This document shows, piece by piece, positions 12,994 to 20,503 of a stretch of DNA of 20,503 nt. Within the stretch, counting starts at the first letter, position 1; every line of letters begins with the position of its first letter. This DNA is from Nitrososphaerota archaeon. Its GTDB lineage: Archaea; Thermoproteota; Nitrososphaeria; Nitrososphaerales; Nitrososphaeraceae. The position numbers and the translations under genes were made by a program. The notes beneath the pieces were generated by a model. The model saw nothing but the letters and a program-made list of their open reading frames with translations, made no database searches and was not told the DNA's origin. The DNA lies in NCBI GenBank assembly GCA_005877345.1, contig VBPR01000118.1:1-20503 (forward strand), in the 5' to 3' direction.

Positions 12994-14013
12994 CTAGTTT
13001 CTCCACAAAACATCCACACTATCGACCCTCCATGATTGGTTGACAAAGGAATTGGGAATATCTACAAAAAGTTTTGATTTCAAATAAGACAGTATTCCAG
13101 TCCATGCTATTTGTACTCCATTATCTCCTGCAAATGAAATCGGACATGAATTGAACTTTACTTTATGTCTTAGGCATGCAAGATTGAGCATATGGGAAAG
13201 TTCTTTGTTTGCAGATACACCACCAACTACTAGTAGTTCTCTTTTTTCAGTAGATGAGAGAGCCCTCTCAACAGCTTCAGTTATCATGGCAAAGGCAGTC
13301 TCTTGGATTGAATAACACATATCTTCATACCTGTATTTATTAGTTGAAATCAATCTCTTAGCAGCGGATAGTATCCCTGAGAAAGTAACATCATTACCCT
13401 TTATTGAATATGGTAACGAGATATAATTTTTAGATGATTTATTTGCTAGCCTTTCTATCTCTGAGCCACATGGTGAAGCTAATCCTAGGTGTCTGCCAAA
13501 TTGATCTAGAAGTTGTCCTAATGTGATATCTAAAGTTTCTCCTATAACACGCCATCTTCTATTATTAAATACCAGTATCATAGTATGGCCTCCTGAAACT
13601 AAAAGGACTAAAGAATCAACACCACCGGTTAGGCTCATTCCAAGTTCAATGTGTCCTAATGCATGATTTATTGGGATTAATTTTTTATCATAAAATGAAG
13701 ATATAGATCGAGCAATGACAGCGCCAATCCTCAAACAGGGTCCAAGACCCGGACCAGCAGAATAGGCAACAATGTCTAGATCCTTGTATTTAATTTTAGA
13801 TGATTCTAAAGATTGTTTCAGTACCTTTATTGCCACTGATGCATGATGACGAGCGGCTTCTCTGGGATGGATGCCTGATCCGTCAGCGGCTTTGAAACTA
13901 TCTCTAACGTCAGAAAGAATATTAGGATATTTTTCATAATCCGAGTACTTTATTACAGAACAAGCAAAAGTGTGTGCCGTACTTTCTATTCCAAGACATA
14001 ACATTAATATCAC
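12994..14013 (-). CDS. kae1: KEOPS subunit Kae1 (tRNA t6A transferase, TsaD family)
   Basis: Kae1 transfers the threonylcarbamoyl group to adenosine-37 of tRNA and is the catalytic core of KEOPS. The 339-aa sequence has the ASKHA-fold signature GIESTAHTFACSV, the metal ligands H117 and H121 in NHALGHIE, the nucleotide strand LLVSGGHTMIL, LLDQFGRHLGL, VVGGVSANKEL, and the C-terminal metal Asp in FAGDNGVQIA (D297). Its GTG start overlaps the stop of the upstream GTPase gene by four bases (GTGA), so the two are translationally coupled; an ATG lies three codons in. It is in the same strand direction as bud32 but separated from it by the secreted-protein gene. Confidence 0.95.
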   Translation of the reverse strand: MILMLCLGIESTAHTFACSVIKYSDYEKYPNILSDVRDSFKAADGSGIHPREAARHHASVAIKVLKQSLESSKIKYKDLDIVAYSAGPGLGPCLRIGAVIARSISSFYDKKLIPINHALGHIELGMSLTGGVDSLVLLVSGGHTMILVFNNRRWRVIGETLDITLGQLLDQFGRHLGLASPCGSEIERLANKSSKNYISLPYSIKGNDVTFSGILSAAKRLISTNKYRYEDMCYSIQETAFAMITEAVERALSSTEKRELLVVGGVSANKELSHMLNLACLRHKVKFNSCPISFAGDNGVQIAWTGILSYLKSKLFVDIPNSFVNQSWRVDSVDVLWRN

Positions 14014-15209
14014 TTTCTGCTTGCTGTAGAGACAATTTTAACTACGTCATTATTTTTTAATTTATGATCAGCTCCCAATCTCCTTTTTGTTCTTACATCA
14101 ATGGCGAAAAGGAAACCCTTTCCCAATTCGTCGTGTACAACATGGGCTAAGTCCTTTGCAGTTGAGTCCTCATTTAGTAAATAAGCTTCCGGAAGAATAT
14201 TGCCTTTTTTATCGGTTAACTTTGACTCATCTTCGACAGGATAGACAACTATCTTCTTTAGCAGATCAAAACAAGCTACATTTAATATTTCTTGAACTCC
14301 AGTTGAACCATATTTTTTAATAAAACTTGAGACAATTTGAAGTGCGTGCCTCTGTTTTTGGCTTAATTGCATATTTTCTTTAATTTCGAATGAATCGTCT
14401 CCTGGAAGATAATGTAAGAACCCATTCTTTGCAGCTTTTCGTAATAATACTTCTAACTCTGAAGTACAAGGTATAACATGAGTGTATTTTTCTTTGATTT
14501 TTTCCAGATTATTTTGAGATGTTAAAACGTCTGCCTTGTTAGCTGCAATAACTACTGGTTTTTCCATTCTTCTTATACTTTGACAAAAGTTGAACAATTC
14601 CTGCTCTGTCCAAGATCTAATTTTCTTGTTATGTAGATTGAATATGTTCAGTACCTTATCTATAGTCGATTCTGTGACTCCCAACCCCGATAATCTTTTT
14701 TTTAATATTTGAGCTGTATTTAGGCCTGAAGAATCAAGCTCTCTTATGTGATCCCAATCTCTTTTAATAATTGAAACAAGCCATAAATCAAATTCTTCAT
14801 CAACGAATTTAAGGTCTTCAAGTGGATCGCCCGTACCTGCTGTCAAGGGCCTTCCTTCAAAGTCAGTTGAACCCGAGATATCAATTACGTGTATAAGGGC
14901 ATCGGCTTGCCGTGCATCATCTAGGAATTTGTTTCCAAGCCCTTTTCCCTCATGAGCACCAGGGACTAGACCAGCGACATCAATTATTTGAATTGGTATA
15001 TACCTTATTCCATCAACGCAAATAGAATGAACTGGATTATCCTTAACTCCAAACTCTGTACACACGCATTTTGTTCTCACGTGGCAAATTCCAAGGTTAG
15101 GTTTCACTGTTGTGAATGGATAATTTGCAATGTTGACAATGTTTTCTGTTGATGCAGAAAAAAAGGTAGACTTGCCTACATTTGCCTTACCAATTAGCCC
15201 TATGAGCAC
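14010..15209 (-). CDS. YchF/OBG-type GTPase with TGS domain
   Basis: This is a 399-aa P-loop NTPase. G1 is GKANVGKS (residues 7-14), followed by NYPFTTVKPNLG (G2 region), G3 DVAGLVPGAHEGKGLG, G4 NKAD, and a C-terminal TGS domain (AYLLNEDSTAKDLAHVVH, ending LKNNDVVKIVS). The layout is that of archaeal YchF-related proteins, which associate with ribosomes. The NKAD motif predicts GTP specificity, unlike bacterial YchF/OLA1, where NxxE favours ATP. A Cys pair (CVC, about residues 49-51) is near the switch region. GTG 15209 is the first start, and A/T-rich TATA-like sequence lies 15-30 bp upstream. It overlaps kae1. Confidence 0.9.
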   Translation of the reverse strand: MLIGLIGKANVGKSTFFSASTENIVNIANYPFTTVKPNLGICHVRTKCVCTEFGVKDNPVHSICVDGIRYIPIQIIDVAGLVPGAHEGKGLGNKFLDDARQADALIHVIDISGSTDFEGRPLTAGTGDPLEDLKFVDEEFDLWLVSIIKRDWDHIRELDSSGLNTAQILKKRLSGLGVTESTIDKVLNIFNLHNKKIRSWTEQELFNFCQSIRRMEKPVVIAANKADVLTSQNNLEKIKEKYTHVIPCTSELEVLLRKAAKNGFLHYLPGDDSFEIKENMQLSQKQRHALQIVSSFIKKYGSTGVQEILNVACFDLLKKIVVYPVEDESKLTDKKGNILPEAYLLNEDSTAKDLAHVVHDELGKGFLFAIDVRTKRRLGADHKLKNNDVVKIVSTASRK

Positions 15210-15325
15210 TTGGTAAGTTTATTATAATTCATAAATTAATGTTTTGAGCTTTGTTTCAATCTCATCAAAAATCATATTTGCTTAAACACAAAATTTAATT
15301 TCTTTTCAGATCATAATATTGATAC

Positions 15326-16711
15326 TTGGCCGGCATTTTTGCAATTGCAAACTATACAACTGATAGAGAAACCCTGATTTCATATTTCATTAATTCATTA
15401 CAAATGCTTCAACATAGAGGCAAGGCTTATTGGAAAATAATTATAGATAATTTGGTCTCGAGTGGTATTGGACCATTCCCTGGTGATACATCAATTCTAA
15501 AGCTCGTGGATAATAATAGTAACCTTCAACATATGGTAGGATTGGGCTATTTATCTAAGAGAACTCCAAGATTTAAAAGTATGAATAAAATTAATGTGAT
15601 TCTTGATGGTTTCTTTGTAGACATTGAAAAATTACATCTCCACCCCCTCATAGGGAATGCTTCAAGTGCTGACTCGCTATACAAGATTTATTGCATTTTC
15701 AAAAAGTTGCTGATAGATAAAGAAAATCCTGAAAAAGCTTGTGAGTTTTTGGATAGACATCTAAGAGGAAATCTTACTATGATGTATGATGGAAAAGCCT
15801 ATTCATATAGAGATTCTACTGGTTTTAAACCACTTGTAAGTGCCGCTGACAAAAACAAATCAATCTCTATAATAGCTTCAGAAAATTCGCTTCGCATTCC
15901 TTTTCCAAAAATGAATTTTCAAGACGTAGGTCCAGGAGAATTAATCAAAATGGATACTGAAATTGGACAGGAAAAGATACTATCACTTCCTACGACCAGG
16001 ACAATGATAGATCCGTTTGAATTCATACGAGAATCTCATGTTACTGCAACTATAGGTGGAAAGGGAATTTATGAAGTTAGAAAGAGAATTGGAAAAGTGC
16101 AGGCAGATTTTCTTTCAAGATATACTGACATTGATATTGAAGCAGCTTATGCAGAACCCGATTATCCCAGACCAATGACACTTGGTTTTAGTGCAGAGTA
16201 TCGGAATCACCTTCCAAAATTTGACTTGGGTGAGGCTATAATCAATGATAGATACGATGATTCTGATCGCATGATTGATTTTTCCGAAAATATTAGTAAG
16301 AATAAAATGATAACTTCTGGAAAATCTTTAAAATACATCCTTAAACATAAAATTAGTCAGAAAAAGATTGGTCTGATTCAAGGAACAATTCAAACTGGAA
16401 TAACTACCAAAGAATCTATTTATTATTTAAGAAGGGTTGGTGTTGGATCAGTTTCTGTTATCGTTAGCTACGTTCCTACAGTAGATGGACGCCAAGTAGG
16501 CCTTTATACGCAAAATAGAGAATTGATTGCTCATAAATACATTGGACAAGTAGCATCTCTCGAGGAATTAAATATCAGGATTTCCAAAGAGTTGGGTGCG
16601 GATAAAGTATTTTACAATTCTCCTTCCATTCTCTCTAAAGGTATCGGAGTTTCAGAATATAATTTATGGTTCCCTGAATGGGTTCGATTTTTAGAGTATG
16701 ACAAAAGATGA
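15326..16711 (+). CDS. PurF-like protein lacking catalytic residues (pseudoenzyme)
   Basis: The 461-aa sequence aligns by eye along all of amidophosphoribosyltransferase (PurF), the first enzyme of purine synthesis: LQHRGK (28-33), MMYDGKAYSYRDSTGFKPL (152-170), FEFIRESHV (231-239), VRKRIGKVQA, then a phosphoribosyltransferase-like half ending RELIAHK and LGADKVFYNSPSILSKGIG. The N-terminal catalytic Cys is replaced (M-A-G-I-F, Cys to Ala), and the GH.RY-type and NG motifs of the glutaminase site are absent. The PRPP loop, normally VDDSIVRGTT, reads IQGTIQTGITT (351-361) and has lost both Asp residues. The frame has no Cys upstream of TTG 15326. The intact frame argues against simple decay, so a non-catalytic or new role is inferred. 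It is translationally coupled to the next gene. Confidence 0.82.
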   Translation: MAGIFAIANYTTDRETLISYFINSLQMLQHRGKAYWKIIIDNLVSSGIGPFPGDTSILKLVDNNSNLQHMVGLGYLSKRTPRFKSMNKINVILDGFFVDIEKLHLHPLIGNASSADSLYKIYCIFKKLLIDKENPEKACEFLDRHLRGNLTMMYDGKAYSYRDSTGFKPLVSAADKNKSISIIASENSLRIPFPKMNFQDVGPGELIKMDTEIGQEKILSLPTTRTMIDPFEFIRESHVTATIGGKGIYEVRKRIGKVQADFLSRYTDIDIEAAYAEPDYPRPMTLGFSAEYRNHLPKFDLGEAIINDRYDDSDRMIDFSENISKNKMITSGKSLKYILKHKISQKKIGLIQGTIQTGITTKESIYYLRRVGVGSVSVIVSYVPTVDGRQVGLYTQNRELIAHKYIGQVASLEELNIRISKELGADKVFYNSPSILSKGIGVSEYNLWFPEWVRFLEYDKR

Positions 16712-17031
16712 CATTTAAACGCGATGCTGATCTAAATCATTGGAAGAATGATCCAACTAAGAAAATCACAATATTGAAAAAACAAGTTGTAGACGGCATA
16801 AATATTAATAACTTTGAAATTAGACAATATGTACATCACTGTTCCTTTCAACAGGATCATACAATTTATACTATTTATATGGAAACCGACAATAATAAGA
16901 TTGAAACAAAGTATAATCAGGGAATTCAAATGAATAAAAATAATATTGAGAACATAAGACAGTGTATTACAAACCTAAACGGGGTTTATTCAACGATAAA
17001 TCGATTACTAATAGAATTGAACTCCTCCTAA
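16708..17031 (+). CDS. Hypothetical protein coupled to PurF-like gene
   Basis: This 107-aa protein is not recognised. The middle is beta-rich (FEIRQYVHHCSFQQDHTIYT, then IYMETDNNKIETKYN) and is followed by a helix (NIENIRQCITNLNGVYSTINRLLIEL). Its ATG overlaps the stop of the PurF-like gene (ATGA), which means coupled translation and suggests that the two proteins work together. The A/T and Asn content is high, as in its neighbours. Confidence 0.65.
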   Translation: MTFKRDADLNHWKNDPTKKITILKKQVVDGININNFEIRQYVHHCSFQQDHTIYTIYMETDNNKIETKYNQGIQMNKNNIENIRQCITNLNGVYSTINRLLIELNSS

Positions 17032-17405
17032 TAACAATTTAATAACTTGATAATCTAGGAGTCTTTCTCACTCCAGAATAGCCACCATCTAAAGTGGGCT
17101 ACCCGATGAACTTTCTAATCAAATATAACTAGAATTCACTTAAATTAAGGCCGATTCAACCATGAGGGCTCAACTAGCCTTAACAAGCAAAATAATTATG
17201 TTTGTTATTTGCTAAAAAATTAATTTAAATTAAAATATTTTGAAAAAATCTTTAAGAAAGATCAATAATATAGGGTTTTATTTTTGCGTCTAATAGGACT
17301 TGTTGGGCTTTGATTATACAAATTGACGTAACGAGTAAAATATATTTGACCAGAATAACTATTTGACTTTCAGCCTCTCAAGCTACCAATAGAGGATGTG
17401 CTACT
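17032..17405. other. Intergenic region with three hairpins
   Basis: No protein gene is seen. GGAGT (17058-17062) pairs with ACTCC (17070-17074). TAGCCAC (17079-17085) pairs with GTGGGCTA (17094-17101) with one bulged G. AGCAAAATAA (17186-17195) pairs with TTATTTGCT (17205-17213) with one extra base. The first two lie just after the PurF-like operon and could end it or belong to a small RNA. A TATA-like AAAATATATTT near 17337 probably serves sepF. Confidence 0.5.
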
Positions 17406-17678
17406 TTGCAAAATCAACCCATTTATCTCAAGGCCATTACTCTCAAAGACATTAGCGATGTTGATTTGATTAAAAATGATGCAAAAAAGCATATGATTTT
17501 GATAGTACGAATAACACCCATGGCCCAGAAAGATATTGAAACATTACGAAAGGCTATAGATGATTTATATAATTTCGTTAAATCGGCCGGAGGAGATATT
17601 GCAAGATTGGGGGAAGAACGCGTAGTCATTACACCACCAGCCGTAAAGATATGGAAGGGAGTACATGATCTCAAATAG
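17406..17678 (+). CDS. sepF: Archaeal SepF cell-division protein
   Basis: SepF anchors FtsZ to the membrane in archaea that have FtsZ. The 90-aa sequence has the family's core: YLKAITLKDISDVDLIKNDA, ILIVRITPMAQKDIETLRKA, FVKSAGGDIARLGEERVVIT, PPAVKIW. The only possible start in the open frame is TTG 17406, with GAGGATG about ten bases upstream. From there the protein lacks the longer N-terminal amphipathic helix that normally targets SepF to the membrane, unless residues 1-10 suffice. It converges on the aCPSF1-like gene with a 13-bp gap. Confidence 0.83.
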   Translation: MQNQPIYLKAITLKDISDVDLIKNDAKKHMILIVRITPMAQKDIETLRKAIDDLYNFVKSAGGDIARLGEERVVITPPAVKIWKGVHDLK

Positions 17679-17691
17679 CTTCTCTATAAAA

Positions 17692-19578
17692 TCACAACAC
17701 CTTTATTGATTCTCCAACTAGTGGATGAAAACTCTGGATCTTGAATATCTTGTTAATAGAATTAGATAGGTTTTGACATTTCTTTCCTTCTCCATGATTG
17801 GTTATTACTTTTTTTAGTTTTGGTCTTAACCGGTTTATATAAGCTAATAATTGATTGTAATCACTATGGATACTAAATCCTGGTATCACATCAACGTTGC
17901 ATTTAATATCAAGATTTTTTCCTTCTATGGTAATATTACGTTCTCCTTGCTGAAGTAGTTTTCCGGCCGTAGATTGAAATTGCTCAGATAGTAGAATAAC
18001 CTTACTCAGACAATCATTTGCTATTTGACTCAAATATGTCACGGATGGCCCATCCGTAAGCATTGAAGATGGACACAATAATATTGATCTCTCCCATTTA
18101 ACGGATGGTTCTAGTTTTACTAAGCTGTTAATAAAAATTGGATCTTCAGTCTGGTCACTTATTCGTTGTTTAAGGGGCTTTGATAAATAATCCGAATAAA
18201 TTTCATAAAAATTAAACAATTGCATTATTTTTTCGTCCACAAAAATATTGTCAGGATTTATTTTATTGATACTTCTTAACATTCCCAATGTTACACAAAT
18301 TTCTTGTGATAGACCAAGAATAGGGACGGGAATCAACAATCTTCCACCTCCTTGAATAGTTGAATTGATACTTTTTACTAAAGTTTCTTCCGCAACTTCT
18401 CTTGTAACAAATTTGTCATCCCTATTCCCATTTGTACTTTCTATTACTAGTGTTTCTGCTCTAGGGAAATTCCAAAATGCATTATCGACGGTATTCAGTC
18501 TTCCAAATTTTAAATCAGCAGTATACACAATATTGTGATCTCCATTTCCAATATGCAAGTGCGTGGAGGCAGAGCCAATCATATGTCCAGAGTTTGCAAA
18601 TGTTATTCTAACATCAGGAGAGATATCTGTTACTGCACTATAATTTAGAGGAATTACGTGAGTAATTAAAGTTTCTATATCTCTTGTAGAGTATAAAGGT
18701 TCTTTACTACTCGAAACATAATCCCGGAGTATTGATATCATAATTGGAAAAGTGGGTTCGGTGCAATATACGGGTCCGTCATATCCATACTTGCACAAAA
18801 TTGGAACGGCTCCACAGTGATCCAGATGGGCATGTGAAATAATAACTGCATCTATTTCGTTCATGCCAACCCCATAAATATCTAGTCGTGGCAGTAATTC
18901 GTTATCTTCATTTTCATAATTTTTAATTCCAAAATCTAATAAGATCTTACTTTCGTGAGTAACGATTAACAATGCGCTTCTACCAATTTCTGAAAAGCCT
19001 CCCAAGCACACAATACTTGCTTCTTCAGAACCAGACAATTTTTGTCTAAATATTTTTTCACCAACTCGTTTGTAAAAATACATTCGTTCTTCCGATGAGC
19101 AATGCAATATTTCGTTCATAGATTTGAGAAGCTTCAGATTTTTTGGAGCATGCCTATAAATTAATTTCCAACCTGTTTTTTCTACCAGCGGAATCTGTAG
19201 CTGATTCAGCTCTGTCAGAGTTCTAAAATCGTTGACAAAAACTGTCGTCTCTCCTAGAGCGGGATCAAAAAAAATTTCAGAGAGACAATTTGGATTAGAA
19301 CAGCTAGAACGAATTATTTGATTAACTGATTCTTCAGATAATCTGATTGATGTATCAGCTCTGATAACTATTCTTTTTTTAATTGAATTCACCATTTTAG
19401 AAATAATCTCTTGATTTTCTAACAGGATGGTGGGTTTTCTTGAATACAGTACGATAAAGGGCCCTTCATATTCTATTTTGGTTATTTCAGATTCTGATGG
19501 AATGTTATTTAGAATAGCAGCAACAATGTTTTGATTTCGTTCTTCATCCTGTACTCTATCATACATATCAATATTCAC
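17692..19578 (-). CDS. aCPSF1/FttA-like beta-CASP ribonuclease, divergent
   Basis: aCPSF1 (FttA) is the archaeal KH-MBL-beta-CASP nuclease that cleaves transcript 3' ends and terminates transcription. At 628 aa the length and order fit: KH region (about 1-145; EGPFIVLYSRKPTILLEN, FFDPALGE), metallo-beta-lactamase core with D215, H249-A-H251-L-D253-H254, H332 (SGHMIGS) and D355 (YTADLKFG), beta-CASP domain, then H571 (FSIHSDYNQL) and H595 (TNHGE). All metal ligands are present. Departures from the usual consensus are the KH loop GKGG replaced by NDFRTLTEL, ESTYG read as ESTNG, PVFAVGRAQE read as PVPILGLSQE, and GHSD read as IHSD. It may be the sole aCPSF1 or a second, specialised paralogue. 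It converges with sepF. Confidence 0.87.
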   Translation of the reverse strand: MNIDMYDRVQDEERNQNIVAAILNNIPSESEITKIEYEGPFIVLYSRKPTILLENQEIISKMVNSIKKRIVIRADTSIRLSEESVNQIIRSSCSNPNCLSEIFFDPALGETTVFVNDFRTLTELNQLQIPLVEKTGWKLIYRHAPKNLKLLKSMNEILHCSSEERMYFYKRVGEKIFRQKLSGSEEASIVCLGGFSEIGRSALLIVTHESKILLDFGIKNYENEDNELLPRLDIYGVGMNEIDAVIISHAHLDHCGAVPILCKYGYDGPVYCTEPTFPIMISILRDYVSSSKEPLYSTRDIETLITHVIPLNYSAVTDISPDVRITFANSGHMIGSASTHLHIGNGDHNIVYTADLKFGRLNTVDNAFWNFPRAETLVIESTNGNRDDKFVTREVAEETLVKSINSTIQGGGRLLIPVPILGLSQEICVTLGMLRSINKINPDNIFVDEKIMQLFNFYEIYSDYLSKPLKQRISDQTEDPIFINSLVKLEPSVKWERSILLCPSSMLTDGPSVTYLSQIANDCLSKVILLSEQFQSTAGKLLQQGERNITIEGKNLDIKCNVDVIPGFSIHSDYNQLLAYINRLRPKLKKVITNHGEGKKCQNLSNSINKIFKIQSFHPLVGESIKVL

Positions 19579-19807
19579 TAAACTATATTCTCTTCATGTA
19601 GAAGTTTGTACAATGGATTATATACCGAGCTAATTAAAGGTTCTCAAAGCATCCATACGATTAATAGTATATTCAATGCCGCTAAGTATAGAATTAATTT
19701 AACTTCCTTTGCCATATTCTTCCCTTTTCGTTTACAAAGCGATAGAAATAAAATGAAATATAACAATTGTATATCAAGGCTAATTGACATCGAACCCCAA
19801 CCATCTG

Positions 19808-20503
19808 ATGGAATTACCAAGAAAGATACTGATTGGTAACGATGTAATCCATCAACTTGGATCGTTTATTAGAGATCTGAATGATAAAGCCACAATAGTC
19901 ATTGTGATCTCTGGAAATACTGTAAAAACAAGAGTTGGAGAAGAATGTGTAGAAGCTCTAGACGGGTCTTTTTTGAAGCATAAGTGGATTGAGACTCCAA
20001 ATGCTTCGATGAATGATATTAATTCTTCTCAATCAATGATAAAAAAAGAACAGCCCAATTTCATTGTAGGCGTTGGTGGAGGAAGATCAGTCGACGTTGC
20101 AAAAATGATTTCTTTTAATCTTAATATTCCATTTATTAGTGTCCCCACCTCCGCATCACACGATGGAATCTCAAGTCCATTTGTATCCATTAAGGGGAGG
20201 GACAAACCATACTCGCTCAAAGCTCATGCCCCTCTTGGTGTTATCGCAGATACCAAACTCATTTCAGAAGCCCCGTATAGACTTCAGGCAAGTGGATGTG
20301 GTGATCTAATCGGAAAAGTCACGGCAGTTAAAGATTGGGAATTAGCAAGAGATGATAATAATGAATACTTTGGAAGTTATGCTGCCAATCTTGCGAATAT
20401 GAGCGCAAAAATAATTATAGAAAATTCTAGTAAACTACGCGATCGTGCTCACATAAGGACAATTGTCGAGGCCTTAATAAGTGCTGGAGTTGCTTCTTGC
20501 ATA
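19808..20503 (+). CDS. egsA: sn-glycerol-1-phosphate dehydrogenase, N-terminal part
   Basis: This enzyme reduces dihydroxyacetone phosphate to glycerol-1-phosphate, setting the stereochemistry of archaeal membrane lipids. The visible 232 codons run to the right edge. They show ELPRKILIGNDVIHQLGSFI, VGVGGGRSVDVAKMISF (NAD(P) loop), ISVPTSASHDGISSPFVSI, and ASGCGDLIGKVTAVKDW, whose Asp and later His residues bind zinc in the family. ATG 19808 directly precedes ELPRK. TTG 19784 in the same frame, just after a stop, would add MTSNPNHL and is about 25 bp from a TATA-like AAATATAAC, so it remains possible. The C-terminus is outside the window. Confidence 0.92.
   Translation, partial: MELPRKILIGNDVIHQLGSFIRDLNDKATIVIVISGNTVKTRVGEECVEALDGSFLKHKWIETPNASMNDINSSQSMIKKEQPNFIVGVGGGRSVDVAKMISFNLNIPFISVPTSASHDGISSPFVSIKGRDKPYSLKAHAPLGVIADTKLISEAPYRLQASGCGDLIGKVTAVKDWELARDDNNEYFGSYAANLANMSAKIIIENSSKLRDRAHIRTIVEALISAGVASCI

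Noticed and set aside
19606..19839. Plus-strand 77-aa frame before egsA
   Set aside because: Composition is random-looking and it overlaps the beginning of egsA in another frame; the space holds the egsA promoter.

Overview
The window looks like an AT-rich chromosome segment of an ammonia-oxidising archaeon of the Nitrososphaerota (Thaumarchaeota), most likely the soil group I.1b (Nitrososphaerales; the low GC would fit a Nitrosocosmicus-like organism). The grounds are a core archaeal gene set: tRNA-wyosine enzyme Taw1, the KEOPS subunits Kae1 and Bud32, an aCPSF1-type RNase, archaeal SepF, and glycerol-1-phosphate dehydrogenase at the right edge. Archaeal TATA boxes lie about 26-27 bp before several start codons, which suggests leaderless transcripts, and TTG/GTG starts are frequent. 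A tRNA-His gene carries a bulge-helix-bulge intron. The species is inference; no rRNA is present.

Layout. 1-3600: tail of a MurG-like glycosyltransferase, intron-containing tRNA-His, a Nif3-like gene with a frameshift near its start, taw1, a HAM1-type nucleotide pyrophosphatase, and a 43-residue zinc-ribbon gene too short for routine calling. 3700-5600: a winged-helix protein, a three-gene cluster of unknown small proteins, and a divergent gene for an acidic zinc-ribbon protein with a 12-bp tandem repeat. 5600-8560: gene-poor accessory stretch with two secreted proteins (one CHRD domain), a broken coiled-coil gene, and a family of repeated sequences able to form CCCACCAGT-type hairpins. 8570-10240: a small conserved-looking gene followed by a decayed phage-type terminase module (small subunit with two in-frame stops; large subunit with a frameshift and a lost middle). 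10240-12830: small membrane protein, Bud32, PH-like protein and a secreted protein with a Met/His-rich tail. 12990-20503: dense housekeeping block: kae1 and a YchF-type GTPase (overlapping), a PurF-like protein that has lost its recognisable active sites with an overlapping partner, SepF, a divergent aCPSF1-like nuclease, and egsA.

The housekeeping genes serve tRNA modification (Taw1 on tRNA-Phe; Kae1/Bud32 for t6A), nucleotide-pool cleaning, division, RNA processing/termination and archaeal lipid synthesis. The middle 4-12 kb is an accessory region with signs of viral integration and decay. The observations most worth following are the PurF-like pseudoenzyme with its partner, the divergent aCPSF1-like protein lacking the KH GxxG loop, and the repeated hairpin family, one copy of which has a TATA box correctly placed for a small RNA and two mutually exclusive stems.
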